Assembly: GCA_023853785.1 (NCBI GenBank)
Contig: JAJIRX010000681.1
Span: 496,001 to 560,000 of the forward strand
Direction of reading: 5' to 3'
From: Psilocybe azurescens
Taxonomy: Eukaryota > Basidiomycota > Agaricomycetes > Agaricales > Agrocybaceae
Length of the DNA: 64,000 bases
Shown here: positions 1 to 12,457 of the stretch, one piece after another
How positions within the stretch are numbered: position 1 is the first letter of the stretch
How the letters are laid out: each line of letters opens with the position of its first letter
Notes under the pieces: model-generated
What the model was told of the DNA's origin: nothing
The model's input: the letters and a program-made list of their open reading frames with translations, nothing else
The model's database searches: none
Program-made: the position numbers and the translations under genes

Positions 1-2016
1 TATTTAGTCAAGCAAGAATCACTGTATCTTGAAGTACATGCCATCTTCTAATTCTTTCCATGGATCCTGATGGTATTCGACGTCGGTGTAGATGATTTTT
101 GCTTGACTTTAATGTCTACATTTGCGTAACTTTGGTGCGAGTTTTCGCCCCAGATTACAGAGCACGAAGAAGGTCTAGGTTCGTTGTCGAAAGGATGAGA
201 CCCGCTAGAAAAACGAGAGATTGACCCAGACGTTTACCATCACATAAAGCTGGCAACAATTCACCAAATGGAGCCGTGAAGACTTACGAAAGCATGATGT
301 ACAAAATCACTCCGGCACTCCAGCAGTCCGAGGGCATTCTATGATATAGATGTTAGTGGTTGTGTCGATGAGATAGAGTGCTTGCATGCCCTATGTAACT
401 CAGATGTTTGTTGTCCAAAGCGAGTATACCTTCTGGAGGCAGGTAAGAAACTGTCCCGCATACATTGAATGTCTCCTGGTACGAGTTGGGGCGGGCAAGT
501 CCGAAATCTGCAATGAGAATGCGAGGGTAAGAGCCTGCACAGTGGAGAAGGATGTTTTCCGGCTATAAAATGAAGTATCAATCAGATATTATTCCATCTT
601 ATATCTAGTAAGATTTTGCCTTTAAATCTGTCCCTTATACTCAAATTCTCTTTGCAAAAGGAGAGTATGAGCATGCTTGCCTCGATGAGATATGGATTGA
701 TCGTGCAAATACTTCAATCCCTTAAGGAGCTGATACATGATGTATTTTGCCTCCGCTTCACATATTCTGTTTCCCTCTGCGCTATAATTTGTAATGTATG
801 TGAAGAGGTCTCCTCCAGTACAGAGCTGAAGAAAAATATGACTGAAGAGCCATCAGTAATGCGTCAGAATACAAAATAAGCACGATACGAACATGAATTT
901 TTGTTCTCTTCGGTGTCGTAGATTTCGTTGATGTTCGGCTGTTTAAGGAGGAAGTCAAGGTTCTACCTTCAGAGTAATAAAAGTACTAACATGCTTCAAA
1001 GTCATTAGAATTCTGACTTCTTTCATTACTTGTCCGACCTCACTGTCTCGCTTAGTTCTGATGCTTTTGCAAGCAACCTGTCGGTGATTATCGGGATCTA
1101 ATGTTAAATGCACTGTTGCGAATGATCCAGTTCCAAGGCATTGCGATGTGACGACATATTTTCCGATTCTCTGGAGATCGATAACATATAAGGAGCCGAA
1201 TTGACACCCACATGTTGTGTATACCTTATGAATAGGTTGCAACGGAGGGGTAGGCTCAAAAGAGATAGCTTTTCAGCAGATCCCAACCAAATGTGAATGC
1301 ATGTGAAAACTACGTCGTCCGATATTCCAGACATTTTCGATAGCAGACAACTAAAAGGCTCACCCAGTGAGTTGGGAAGTTGAAACATGTCGCCATCCAT
1401 GAGAATTATAGACGTTTTACGAATGCATTGACCGTTTAAAAGTATGCCGTTCCGCGAAACATCCTAATCAAAAATATTGAATACAATCATCTGCTCTTGC
1501 ATCACCCTTGAGACACGAGGCATACTTGACATGATATAATAATACCACCGCAGGGAGAGCGGACGCTACCCTCAGCAGAGATAAGTCAAGAGAGCACAGA
1601 AAGTATTTTTGAATGTGGTATTCACGCATATAGCTTGCAATGGACGCCAGATACCAAGGCATCAGTAACGACGTAAGAGCTAGAGATTTTCAGATTGGAA
1701 GTGCGTAGAAGAGAATGATCAGAAAAACCAAAGTTCTGGATTTCTGCCGATGACGATAGGTTTGTTGAGGGTCAAATGAATGACTGCAATTATGTTGGGC
1801 ATGATTGTCAATCTGGAGCAATGAAGGAACAGATGTCCGCAACATTACTTTCTTTACGACCTTGGACTGTTGTGGTTAATTTTGCGCATATATTCGTAGA
1901 ATTACGACTCCTATATGACGCCTCGTCGTTACTTGGTAAGGGATTATCTTGGACCAGAACAAATTATTATTTTGACAAGGTGCCAGAAAAATATTTAAAA
2001 AGAATATACCGGACAT
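1..2016 (-). CDS. FHA-domain serine/threonine kinase (Chk2/Cds1-like), 3' end beyond the window
   Basis: Reads right to left and runs off the left edge. An N-terminal forkhead-associated domain is visible (VIGRNP near 1750, then SRNGILLNG and LMDGD near 1450-1390), which in this family binds phosphothreonine. The kinase domain follows: glycine loop GTGSFATVHL and VACK lysine near 1130-1070, QPNINEIYD near 930, a catalytic loop HRDLKPEN assembled across two introns, ADFGLARP, the activation-segment end YLPPE, DCWSAGVILYIML and GSHPFDN. FHA plus kinase in this order is the Rad53/Cds1/Chk2 or Mek1 arrangement, which acts in DNA-damage or meiotic checkpoints; I cannot separate these without the C terminus. 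The start at 2016 (MSGIFF) is a guess, because the first exons are short. All catalytic motifs are intact. Confidence 0.75.
620..627 (-). other. 8-base microexon (catalytic loop) of the FHA kinase
   Basis: The exon ending at 681 stops one base into the codon after HR. The next exon, beginning at 562, opens with PEN. The eight bases at 627-620 supply D, L and K in frame and restore HRDLKPEN. Flanking introns are 628-680 (53 bases, starts GCAAGC, ends CAG) and 563-619 (57 bases, starts GCAAAA, ends TAG). Both are therefore GC-AG introns. No other splice pair gives the invariant catalytic Asp. Confidence 0.7.
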
Positions 2017-2391
2017 TTCGTATTTAGCCTGTGACTGGAATTGAGTTGGTTTGGAAAGAGAGGATCAGTGAAGGTGCCTGCAGAAGCAGATGCTGCGTGT
2101 AGTAGAGTAAACCGAGTGGAAGAGTAAAAGAAATGGGTCCAACGTCACCAAAATAGATTGAAAAATAGACGTCGAAGATCCCATTCCAAATTAGGCATCG
2201 GCGACAGACAACATTTATCAGCAACTAACAATAATCCTATTCCGGCCAGTCGAAAATATCACCTTCAATTGTGTTCAGGGTGTCTAATCCGTATTGTGGA
2301 TTTAGAACGTTTCATTGAAAGCAAGAAGCATAGTTCTAGTTGATATAAAATGAGTACAGTTTTGAGGAGGTTGCTGAGCATATCGTCACGG
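2017..2391. other. Spacer between the FHA kinase and LSG1
   Basis: 375 bases between two minus-strand genes. It must hold the 3' end of LSG1 and the promoter and leader of the kinase. I see no conserved coding sequence, although a short first exon of the kinase could lie here. Confidence 0.4.
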
Positions 2392-4739
2392 TCAATCGTA
2401 TCCTCTTCCACTTCTCTGCTTTACCCGTTTCATTTTCTTGTGCTTTTGCCCGTTTCCACACTTTCCAATAACATAGCTAGTCTAGATGGCTTGCTTTGTA
2501 TAGGTGTTCCATCATTTGCTACCATATTTTGATGAGGATACAGCTTCAAACGTGAGAACTCCTTTCCAGTCTCTTGAATAAACGGTTTTGCATTGAGGAC
2601 GGTGTTATTTTCGAAGAAATCCTTATCGATCGCCCTGGATTTGCTTCCAAGAGCCTGAGCAGGAAGCAAGCTTCCGTCAGTTACGGGAGGCAATACATTT
2701 GAATGGACGAATGTGTCGGAATCTTTGCCGACTCTGGTCACTGGAGCTCGTTTTTTACCAGCCATTCGTAATAATGCATTTTTGTGAGTTGGTTCGTTGA
2801 ATTCCGCATCAGCGATGCCTGGAGGAGCATGACAAAGAGGAGTTTTCCGTTCACGTAATCTTTCAAGATGTATCGAGCAGAGCGAGCTTCATCTGGATTT
2901 CCTTGGCCAGATCGCACATATCCACGAGCAACTGTAACGAACTCCTAAAAATATATCCACAATAGCGAGGGAGAAATGGACGTACTTGCATACGCAATTA
3001 GAAAATTTTCTGCTGTTACGCTCCCGTCACCTCCTTCTTCTACGCCTCGAGTTTTAATCGTCAACCCATACGTCGCCTCCAGAATTTCTCTTGGCAGACG
3101 AATCGTGAGCAACGACACAGGTCCAGTGTATTCCCTAAGCTGGTCAATCGGTAGGACACCATCACAAACAAGATCTGCTTTCGTGGTTGCAAATTGAGGA
3201 AACACCAGACCTGGGCAATCACAAAGAACGATAGATTCCGATAAATGGATAGTTTGGAAATGTTTCGTTTTTCCAGGTGTTGATGACACGCTGACTTTTT
3301 TTCTCTCCGAGAAGAGAGTTGATTGTACTGGATTTACCAACATTGGGATAACCTACTAATCCGACAACAAGTCTTGTAGGAGGCTTTCCCGTCGGGTCGA
3401 CAAATTCTTGAGAACATTCGTGAGAAAAACAAGAGGGAAGTTCGAGAGGGAAATAGGCTCACCTCGTAAATCCGGGGCCATTTTCATGAACATATCTTCA
3501 AGTTCCTGAACTGTCAGAACTTTGGCCCTAGGGTCATGATCCTCTTCTTCCTCTTCTTCTGCAGAGAAGTACATATCTTCTTCATCTGTGGAATTCTCTT
3601 TGTCGGATTTTGATGATTCTGATGCATCCTGATTTTCATCGCTGTCGTCGTTGCCCTCTTCTTCCTGTCGTTGTTTGAGCTCCAAAGCTTCTGCTGCATC
3701 TCGTCGAGCTTGTTGGATTGCAGCCGCGTCGGCGGCAGAGTAAAATGCATAATGAATGCCCTGCGCGTCGAAGTAGTCTGCCCACTGGCATCTAGAGAGG
3801 TATAAGTGCATATCAACGGTTGAGGACCAGTAACAGACCTCTGTTTCGCATTTAAAAGGTCTGCTTTGTTAATGAGTAGCATACTGCGCCTCTTGCCCTT
3901 CCCTGTACCTGCCTCGCCCTCAGTTCCTTCGACATCCTCGACATATGATTCCAAATCCTCGCAACGGAAGCGTAAGGGGTTTCGGGCATCGACAATTTGG
4001 ACAACAAGATGGGAGCGTTCTAGAACTCTCCAGAGTTGCCTCCAAACTTCGAGATTACGTTCAAACGGTGTCAAAGGAAAGCTTCTTCATCCTGAAGCCT
4101 GGAGATATCGGTTATTCCAGAAAATATAAGTGGAGTTGGAGCAAACTTACTCTGCGAGTCCTCGACGCCATTCTAAGAATGAATCCTTTTCTTGTCTATC
4201 CAATTCCTCGACCGTCATTGATTTCTTCCATGGGGGCCTTCTAGGAACCCGCAGCCTTTGCTTATTTTCTTGGTGTTTCTGTAAAACCTTTTTCTCTTCC
4301 TGCTCGGAAAGAAGATGTGGATTACGTGATACAGAGGTTTGCTGTATAATCTTGACATTTCGCCTCTCTGATCAAAGTATTTTTTGAGATGTCCCGATAT
4401 TAAATACAGACTTGTTGATACACACCAGCAGTAAACTCCGTTCCTGCTAGTTGAGCAGTGTTCAAGAATTCGTCGAGATCATGTTCTTGTGTTACGGACT
4501 TTAGACGATTTGTACTGTCCATATCTACGGAGTACTTTTATCCGAATTGTTAGACGCGATCGCTCTACAGAGACCAAGACACTCACCAGACCCGACTCTT
4601 GCATTCTTTTAGCATCTTTGACTTTCTTGTTGATAATCGCGCGCCCAAGGCCACTGGGATTTGGATCTCGACCTTTGTTTGGGGCCTATGTGAGGTTAGT
4701 TCACACTTAACACATGGAGTGAAGTGTAATGCACACCAT
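2392..4739 (-). CDS. LSG1: Large-subunit GTPase 1 (cytoplasmic 60S ribosome maturation)
   Basis: Lsg1 is a circularly permuted GTPase that recycles the export adaptor Nmd3 from late pre-60S particles in the cytoplasm. The order of motifs is the permuted one: LTPFERNLEVWRQLWR, VQIVDARNPL, G4 LLINKADLL, a long acidic insert with EEEEEED, then G1 GYPNVGKSS, TPGKTKHFQT and G3 DCPGL. The N terminus has NKGRDPNPSGLGRAI. The start ATG (4739-4737) is an exon of its own coding part: an intron (4736-4686) follows directly and the next exon begins APNKGRD. Two frame breaks occur. T7 at 3296-3302 has one base too many after the G1 loop. The C3 at 2449-2451 lacks one base, without which the basic tail ending VKQRSGRGYD is not reached and translation stops at 2430. 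A 41-base intron would also restore the tail but would remove conserved sequence. Confidence 0.93.
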
Positions 4740-5143
4740 TGGAGGAGAGTATTGATTAGAGCTGTTTCTGATTGACTGCTTGAGTCTTGACACGGTATGA
4801 TGTTTAGTTTTGATTTGGTAATTCTGAAAAATCGAGGTGACAAGGGAACGTGGCGTTGAATGTTTTGTACTGCGAGATCTCAAGATTAGTAAATTACGTC
4901 TGAGTGAAATCTGGATGTAATATAATTTTCATCGATCATATGATCTGATGATGTCATCAGAATTTCAATCAGTTGTGCCCTTTTGTAGCCTTGAGCCAGC
5001 CTTGAGTTGGCAAGTAGTACAACCACTTAGCTTGAAACGGTGTATGTAGCACACACCTGCTATTTCATCTACACCCAGGCGTCCCGTCTGTACATCTGAC
5101 CTTGGTCACTCTCTGGATTGCACAGAAAGCTGGATAAAGCCAT
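4740..5143. promoter_or_regulatory. Divergent promoter of LSG1 and the LYR gene
   Basis: 403 bases between two divergent start codons, so it should hold both promoters and leaders. It is AT-rich around 4880-4960. No coding exon, tRNA or repeat was seen. Confidence 0.45.
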
Positions 5144-6317
5144 ATGAACGCGGGTGTATCTATATCGTCTCTCTATAGGTCGTATTTACGACAGGCCAGA
5201 ATCTTACCTCATCTTTATCTTCGGTAAGCTATCCTATCAAGTCCACTATCTGTTGTCGCTCAAGCGAATGATAGTCAATTCTTCCAGATACGGGCGAGAG
5301 ATGATATCAATGCCATTTTGTCTGCTAAAGGGGAAGATCGTCAGGCGGACAAGTTTAAATTCGTACAAAAGGTCCATCATCAGCCATTGCCTGGTTCGTA
5401 TTACTCACCACTGCAATAGAAGATAAACAGGATCCAGAAAGCAAACGATCACGATCGCAAAGCGTTTAACCGCATTTTAGAACTGGCATATGGCAGGGTC
5501 GGGAAACTGAAATGGGACCTTCTGGAAGTGAGTCCCGTTGTTATACATATATGTTCTCTGCTTATCCGGTTGCACATAGCCAATGAGGCATCATAGTACC
5601 GCTACACTGCCTGAACCAATCATTCGTGGGGTAGAAAAATCAAGACCTCCTCTTTACTCGCCGGAGTTGAAAGCTTTGTTCACCAGCTCTCTGGCCAGAT
5701 TAAATAAACCATTAGAACGAAGAGATTTGATCACTCCACGCACGCTTCCTCCACGCGCCAGCCCCCTTTCTGAAGAGGCTCAGACTTTTGGCCCATTTAG
5801 CAAACGTCGGGAGGTGAATATACGGCGGCGCTTCTTCCAAAATGAACTCAAGAAAGTTTTGCCGCCCTTGGAAATTACAAAGACAGAGGGACCAATTGTC
5901 GATGCCAAAGTGCTCTTGCGGCCCTTGGGGTTTCAAGGGACTGGAGTCACGCAAGAGCTAGAAACCCTCATTGGTCGCGATTTGTTTCCGAGGCCTCCTA
6001 AAACACGGCGAGAGAGACGCTCTTCACCTGAAGAAGCGGAATCAACCCAAACAACAACCACCGAACGACACCCTTCGCGGTGGGTTAGAAGACGATATCG
6101 CGCTCTCCTGGCTCATATACCTCGCCTAATTTACGACCCGAAGCCGAATTCAGCGGAGGCATTCCGCGTCGAAAAAGATCCACTGGGCCATCATCCCCAT
6201 GACAGGTCAGTAAGATGCATGCCAGATGCAGATCCTGTCACTATGGCATGGATTGAACAGCAACCAAAACAAAGTACTAGACAACGAAATCGTGACGATA
6301 ACAGGAGGAAAGGATAA
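5144..6317 (+). CDS. LYR-motif (Complex1_LYR) mitochondrial protein with a long basic tail
   Basis: The first exon from ATG 5144 reads MNAGVSISSLYRSYLRQAR, an LYR motif. An intron beginning GTAAGC and ending TAG leads to QFFQIRARDDINAILSAK, matching the second helix of the fold. LYR proteins are small mitochondrial factors that bind acyl carrier protein and help assemble iron-sulphur or respiratory complexes, or mitoribosomes. Later exons carry NRILELAYGRVGKLKWD and a last exon of about 245 codons rich in Arg, Pro and Thr with no domain I know, so the protein is longer than a classic LYR factor. The exon junctions at 5370-5440 are uncertain. The stop codon at 6315-6317 touches the stop codon of the convergent SEC8 gene. 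Confidence 0.7.
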
Positions 6318-9300
6318 CTACTTGGAAGGATCCGATCTGTCCATTTCTAGTCCATGTAAATCTATAACATATATACTATAATTATAATCACGGCTCGTGC
6401 CTTTCGATTCGCTGGTGTTGAAAGGGTCGACTCCACACTGAAGATTAAGCATAGTTTGATATTCATCAAATGTGAAACTTTGTCGTTTCCGAATACCGTC
6501 AAGCATTTCCTGCAAATGGATATCAGTTTTATGTACGTCCACGCAAAGGAGTATTGTCTAAAAACCTGTGGGGTAATAAAGAAAAGCGAGTAGTACTGCT
6601 GAACGTGTTCGAATTTGGCATCTTGAGGATTGTCAGTCAGAGTCTTGATACTTTGTTGTAACGCAAGTATATTTCTCTTGATCTTCTTGATACCGAAGGA
6701 GTTTGGACGCTGTAAGTGACGAGCGTCTTTTATCAGTATGTATTCCATCAGCTGCCCGAGCCCCGCGAAAATATATCTAGAGAGAAGCGTTCGTAATGAT
6801 ATTGATTCACGAGCGCGAAAGGATGTACCGTCTTTCTGCCTCAGGTAAGCTAGCAACCATGGATTCGTTGCATTGCACCAATTCCGTAGTGAGATCAACG
6901 ACATGAGGATCCGGTTCGCCAGCTTCGTAAGTAGAATCGTAAGTGCCCTAAAATTTGATCAGTGTAATAACGACCCAAGTAAAAGAATTAAGCTGACGTG
7001 GCGCATGGCAGAGTTTAGGTAGTACATGGTTCTACAGCGTAATTCGCTCCTAAGGGTGTCCAGAATCAGGGTAGAAAGCTGATCGTATGTCTTGAGCAAG
7101 GCCTGGAATCGTCTGGCAACCATGGCTTGATAAGGTCGAATCATGGTAGAAGAAATTTACGTACAATGCCATTTCCTTAGAAAGAGGTAAGCTGAGGTGT
7201 TCCGTGACTGTTTCATTTGGTAGGCTGGGAATATGAGGGAAGGTGGGTGTCATTCCTGTGATAGGTTCCAGGTTATTAGGACTCGCAGCAAATGAGGAGT
7301 CGTCTGATCTGGACTTCAAAGCAGTGAGCTCAGATGAGAACCAAGACTGCAAAAGTTTCAGACAAATGAGAACGATGGAAAGAAAATCTGACAAATACCA
7401 CACTGTGATGTAAAGACGCCAAAGCGGAGAGATTTCTTGTCGAAGAAATAAGATCATCTTTGGACAGTCTTTTATCTCCAAGAAATTCCAATTCAATATT
7501 AGTTTCCTGCCTATAGAGTTGTGATAATTTCGCCTCTTCTTTTCCCTAATATATCATGAGGGGTGAACAGAATATTAGTGCAATCCAAGCTTACCTCCGT
7601 GCGTAGAAGCTCATTGAAGCATGGCTGGAGCTCTGACTGTTGAGCCCATTGAGCAGCCAGAGCCACGCGAGCTTCACGACCTGATTCGGAATTAAGTATA
7701 GTAATTAAATTCTGATAGCGATCACTGCAACGTTGGTAAAATTGTATGACAACTCCCAACATCAGTCGTGAGTAATTTTCACGATGGAAAGGACTTGTGT
7801 TGAGCATTGCGCAGAGAGAGTTGATCAATGCCATGAGATGTGTGCTAGCCTAGTCATCATAAAGGTCACATAGTGTCCTGACGGTTTACAAGCTAGAATA
7901 CCTTGAGAAGTGGTTGAGGAGACAAGCGTAGCGATAGTGGGTCAGGTTGAAAGGCTTCGGAACCTATTCAATGTGTAAGTCAGAACTTTTGTATATACAA
8001 TATTGCCACAGTTCATTCACCAGTGACAGCGTTATGGAACAACTCGGAAACTTTTTCTTCCAACTGGGGTAGGTAAACTTTTAGCACAAAGTCATCCAGT
8101 ACCGAGCTTGATGCTTGAGCGAATTCCACTCCCGATGGAAGGATCTCGGACACCCGATGAAGGTAGCTAAGGGTAGGTTGAAAGAGCACTGTAACATGAA
8201 ATGCATCTGGCCGTATGAGGAGGCGGTGGTGTTGGTCGACACCAAGTAAACGATCGTCTTGAGCATTGCTGACAATGGTTTGGATAGTGTCTCCAGCAGC
8301 ACTGGGTGCTAAGCCTGGCATTGTGTCCTTTAATACCCTAGTAAGCCCATCTTCATGGGGTCGTAAGGCTTTACTGGTCAGTTTCGAGTCAGTATCCGAA
8401 AATCGAAAAACCGGCTGAATTATCACGAAAATCAGCAAAGGAGCTTGGATGAGCACAGCGGAAATAACAAACTTTTATTCTATCCCTGTTGAATTTACCA
8501 TCACGCAGAATTTCATTGATGGATGAGATAGGATTTCTGCCCGTTACGGTGCCTTGTTGCTCATCTGTTAGATAATCGTTGATCAAAGTTCGAACCTTTA
8601 GGCGACGTAAGACGCTACAAATCTGCACATGTCAATATTGAAACCGCACCTCCGCTTGTACATGGTTCCATATTTCTGGTAGAGGAAAGAGCATTCCTGG
8701 CTTCGCACCAGAGGAATCTTTGTAATCCCGTCTCTGTCTTTGTTTTAATAGATGTAACACGGAATAGCCTGTACCAGCTTACCGATCCTATCCGAGTTGC
8801 AACCTCTGTGACAACTCCTGAACCCTTGCGCGACAGCTTCCAACTTTGAGTAAAGTGTCCAGAATAAGTCCATCAATATTTCGTGGTCGACTCTCTTTGC
8901 CAGAGATTCCAATGCAGTAAGGCGTAAACTGGAGGATTTGAGGAGAGGACCACGCATTCCGATGAGCGATGTTCCAGATATCAGAGTTCCAGAGTTGAGC
9001 ACATATGCGCCTTCCGCCGCACCAAGGCCACCGTTGATCATCAGGGTTGATCTTCTTCTTCCGAATTCTGCCCGTTCTTCTACCTCCCCTAATGTTGTTT
9101 CCACCAACGCAAAGATTTCACTAGGTAGACGCTGCGCGATGTTATCTAGAGCATTGCCAAGCTTCCCGAGAACAGTCAGGGACTCCAGCAACGTTTCCAT
9201 GTATGAAAACGAGTCGGCCTCAGGATTAAGGTTTGAGGACAGATACATTGCCGTAGACGAGGTGTTGTTTGTCTGTCCAAATGCGAATGGTCCATTCTGG

Positions 9301-11111
9301 AATGAGTTAGAGTGCTGAGTGTCATTTATATCATAGGGTGGGTCGTTCGGTCGCAACCCGAGGTTGTTCAAAAATCGCGTCAGGCGGCTTTGGCGCAAGG
9401 TAGGCGACATAGGTGAAGTAGAGTCTTCATCTGAAGGTGGGAATCCATCGTCATTTTCGAAATCAACCTTGGGGACTGGTTCAAATAATATTAGACCACA
9501 GTAACCATATAAGAAACTCTGTTACTCGCAAGTTCGTTGATTTGGCACATATGCTGTCCATCTAGATTCACACCAAAAAGACTTGAGATATAGATGGCTC
9601 TGTAACTCTTCGACAAGAATTTCTCGCAGCGCCTGGCCGTCATAATCGTCAGTAATGAAGATAAGCTCAATATCCTGTCATATCTACGGACGAACCGTTT
9701 CTTGACCAAAGAGATAGCTTCTTAGGTCGGATACCGCCCCTATTTCAAGCATATCTGGTTTATTGATAATCTTTAAACTCCCGAACAAGTAGAATAGCAG
9801 CTTGCAGAAGGCGTTTCTCAGACATTAGTGTCTCCAATAGGTCTGGAACGGTTTTTAGGTGCTCACTGGAAAATGAACGTATTTGGAATTGAGAAAAAAA
9901 TCACGCAACCAATATTTTACGCACATTTGGTCCAGTATTTTTATCATTTCTTCTAGCGTTTGTCCACGGTTCCAAAGTTGAACAAGGTCAGCACGTTTCC
10001 CTCCTAAAGATTCCCTAGCGTCAAGCAATGCCGATCGCGCTGCAGATATTTCGGTTTGAGCAGTGCCCAGATGATTTAGCAAAGACGCGTGATGCGGAAG
10101 AGAAGCTGCGAATGCTTGATAATGTTCTAACAAATGGTTTAAAGGGTAAGTCAATGTGCATAAGGCTAATTATACAACCTACTGTCTACTGATCCTTTCA
10201 GTGCCTTCGAGAGCATGTTTTTGGTTCGGCGGAAAGATTCCATGTCTTTACCTAGGGAGGATTTGTCCAGTAATTGTAATGCAAGGTCAACATTGTTGAA
10301 CTACTTCCAACGGTGAGTTGTGTACATCCAGTATTCTACAAAAAAAATCGCACATTGGGGTCAATCACAAACTCCCAGCCATCTTTTACTTGATCAAGGA
10401 CAGCTAAATAATGAATGCGTCAGCCACGAGCGTGCAAGACTGGAATCAAAGCAACATACCGTCGATCTCGCCAGCTCTAGTATTTCCTCTTCGTATACCG
10501 GGTGCACGATCTCGTATTCGTTGCTGTCTGACTTTTTCTGCTTCAATCTCGAGTGCCCTTTCTCTTTGATAGTTGTATTCTTCGGAATCGTCAGTTTGAC
10601 GTCGCCGCGAACCGGCCGATTTGAATGCGGACAAGGCGGAATTGAGGGAGGTGGGAGACACTGGATCCCCATTATCCGATGCGGGACTTTGGATACGCTG
10701 TAGCCTTTGCCCTGGAGGGAAAGCCACGTTGCTAGTACTAGCTGAGCTTGGGGCTATGCGGTAGGCCGCTCCGTTATTGTCAGAACGAGAAGTGCTTATA
10801 CTATCCCTGTAGTAGGGATCCTGTGAAGAGGTGGATGCTCGTTCAGAGCCTGCATATTCTGCACGAGCCCTTAGTTCTGATCTTTGGGGACGGGAGGGGC
10901 CGAGTGGAGCAGTAGTGGGAGGTGCGTATGTAGTGGGAGAGCTAGATGTGAATGAATTGACCGGTGTTGTCGGTCGCGAACCAGAACGCGATATTTGCAA
11001 AGGTTTCATAGACGAAGCACCAGGGGCAGAAGATGGTTGAAGGGCATATGGAGATCCGTTAGTGACAGAAGGAGAGCGACGACGCGTAGGGAAAGGGGGA
11101 GCTCTGGACAT
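6318..11111 (-). CDS. SEC8: Exocyst complex subunit Sec8
   Basis: Sec8 (EXOC4) is part of the octameric exocyst that tethers secretory vesicles to the plasma membrane at sites of growth. The start at 11111 reads MSRAPPFPTRRRSP and opens a disordered Ser/Pro-rich region. The family core follows: VKDGWEFVIDP, VDLALQLLDKSSLGKDM, SFRRTKNMLSKALKGSVD, HYQAFAASLPHHASLLNHLG, then helical segments including IFALVETTLGEVEERAEFG, LAKRVDHEILMDLFWTLY and SSGAKPGMLFPLPEIW. The C terminus contains FTFDEYQTMLNLQ. Around 8816 one extra base shifts the frame just after KLEAVAQGF; removing it restores VVTEVATRIG and the downstream exon. There are many short introns. It shares a 135-base promoter region with the divergent lipase-like gene and abuts the LYR gene tail to tail. 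Confidence 0.9.
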
Positions 11112-11246
11112 GGAGCGTAGGGTATAAAGGCGATGTACTTGTAGCTACTAGTAACTACCATTGATTTGCAGCAACATATCAAGCGCTGACATCCTCACGT
11201 GCTGACTCTAAACTTAGCCACAGCGGCAGCCAAGACCACAACTGCC
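11112..11246. promoter_or_regulatory. Compact divergent promoter, SEC8 / lipid-droplet hydrolase
   Basis: Only 135 bases separate the two opposing start codons, so the two genes must share this regulatory space, unless a start lies elsewhere. No clear TATA box was seen. Confidence 0.5.
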
Positions 11247-12457
11247 ATGGTCGTAGTTCATTTACCCGCCTTTCTCGAACCATTCACTCCACCTTCTCCT
11301 CTTAAACTACCTTCGGCCTGCCGGAATGCAAGCTTCGTTCATAGTGGTGACCTGGGCTCTTCTCACGCCTTGTGGTGGTCTCCGCGCGATGAGCATCGCC
11401 AGCCTGACACCGTCTTGCTCTTCATACCTGGTGAGCGGTGGACAAGCTCTGCAGTCATCCACGGCTATGGGTAACAGACAAGGCACACAGGCAATCCAGG
11501 ACTTGTAGACTTTTACATACCTTTTCTCTCCTCTGTTCACGAACAACACGTATCTTCAAACCTTGCAATCGTAGCTCACTCCCATTTAGATCATTATGCT
11601 GGAATAGAGAACAAGCCAGAAACAAGATATTCATCGGATGAATTCCTTTCTATTCAAATCCAATGCTCCATTGAGATTCTAGATGGAATTATTCGTTCCT
11701 ACACAAAGGATACCAAGATTATTCTCGTTGGACATAGCGTTGGCTCCTGGATAATTTTACAAGTTAGTCATACTTGTCCTACTCATTTCCCCCACTAATC
11801 TCTTTTACAAGGTGTTGAAACACCGCACAGACTCGATAAAGGCTGTATTCCTGTTATTTCCGACTGTGAGCAATATTGCCAATACCCCCAATGGCAAGCT
11901 ATTATCTGTACGTCTTTCCGTGTCAAGTGAGGTTCTACGACTGAATGATAATATACCTTGAAGCCTATCTTTATGCCATGGTCTAGGCACATTCTCTCTT
12001 CACTCTCCTTTCTCATTGGATATTTTCCGCGATCCTGCTTTGCTCGAATGTATCCCAGCTGGCCTGAGCAACAACTTTCGGTTCTGCACTACTTTTTGTC
12101 GTCAAAACAAAGCATTTTTGCAGCATTAAGTATGGGCGCGGAAGAAATGAGAACCATTAAACGACTAGAAGACCATGTTCTGGAAGAGAATATAGAAAAA
12201 CTATTTGCGTATTACGCCCAGCGGGATGACTGGATTGGCGCGGAGAGTCGAGCGATCTTCACCTTACTCAATCCTGACGGTCAATCGTCAAGACTAGTTC
12301 AAGGCCCAGTGGATGTCCCCCATGCCTTCTGCATTAGTGAGCGATCAAAGTCAGTTTCAGTTGGCCGCTATAGCTAATGCGGTCCGGCGATACATTTGAA
12401 GGTCATAGCGAAATTGTGGCACAACAATGCCGTGATTGGCTTAACAGTCTTTCATGA
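11247..12457 (+). CDS. Lipid droplet-associated hydrolase (LDAH family)
   Basis: An alpha/beta hydrolase of the LDAH (C2orf43) family, which sits on lipid droplets and is linked to sterol-ester or neutral-lipid turnover. The start ATG at 11247 gives MVVVHLPAFLEPF. The first intron splits the oxyanion region and joins FIPG to NPGLVDFYIPF. The nucleophile elbow is VGHSVGSW near 11735, and the exon after it reads VLKHRTDSIKAVFLLFPT. The last exon supplies MRSGDTFEGHSEIVAQQ with the likely catalytic His, and ends at 12457. The intron before that exon runs from GTGAGC near 12338 to ATAG near 12374. The fold and GxSxG motif are clear; the substrate is not known from sequence. Confidence 0.85.

Noticed and set aside
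2392..2560. A 41-base intron at the LSG1 C terminus that would also restore frame
   Set aside because: It is shorter than other introns here and would remove sequence that looks family-conserved. One missing base in the C3 run is simpler.
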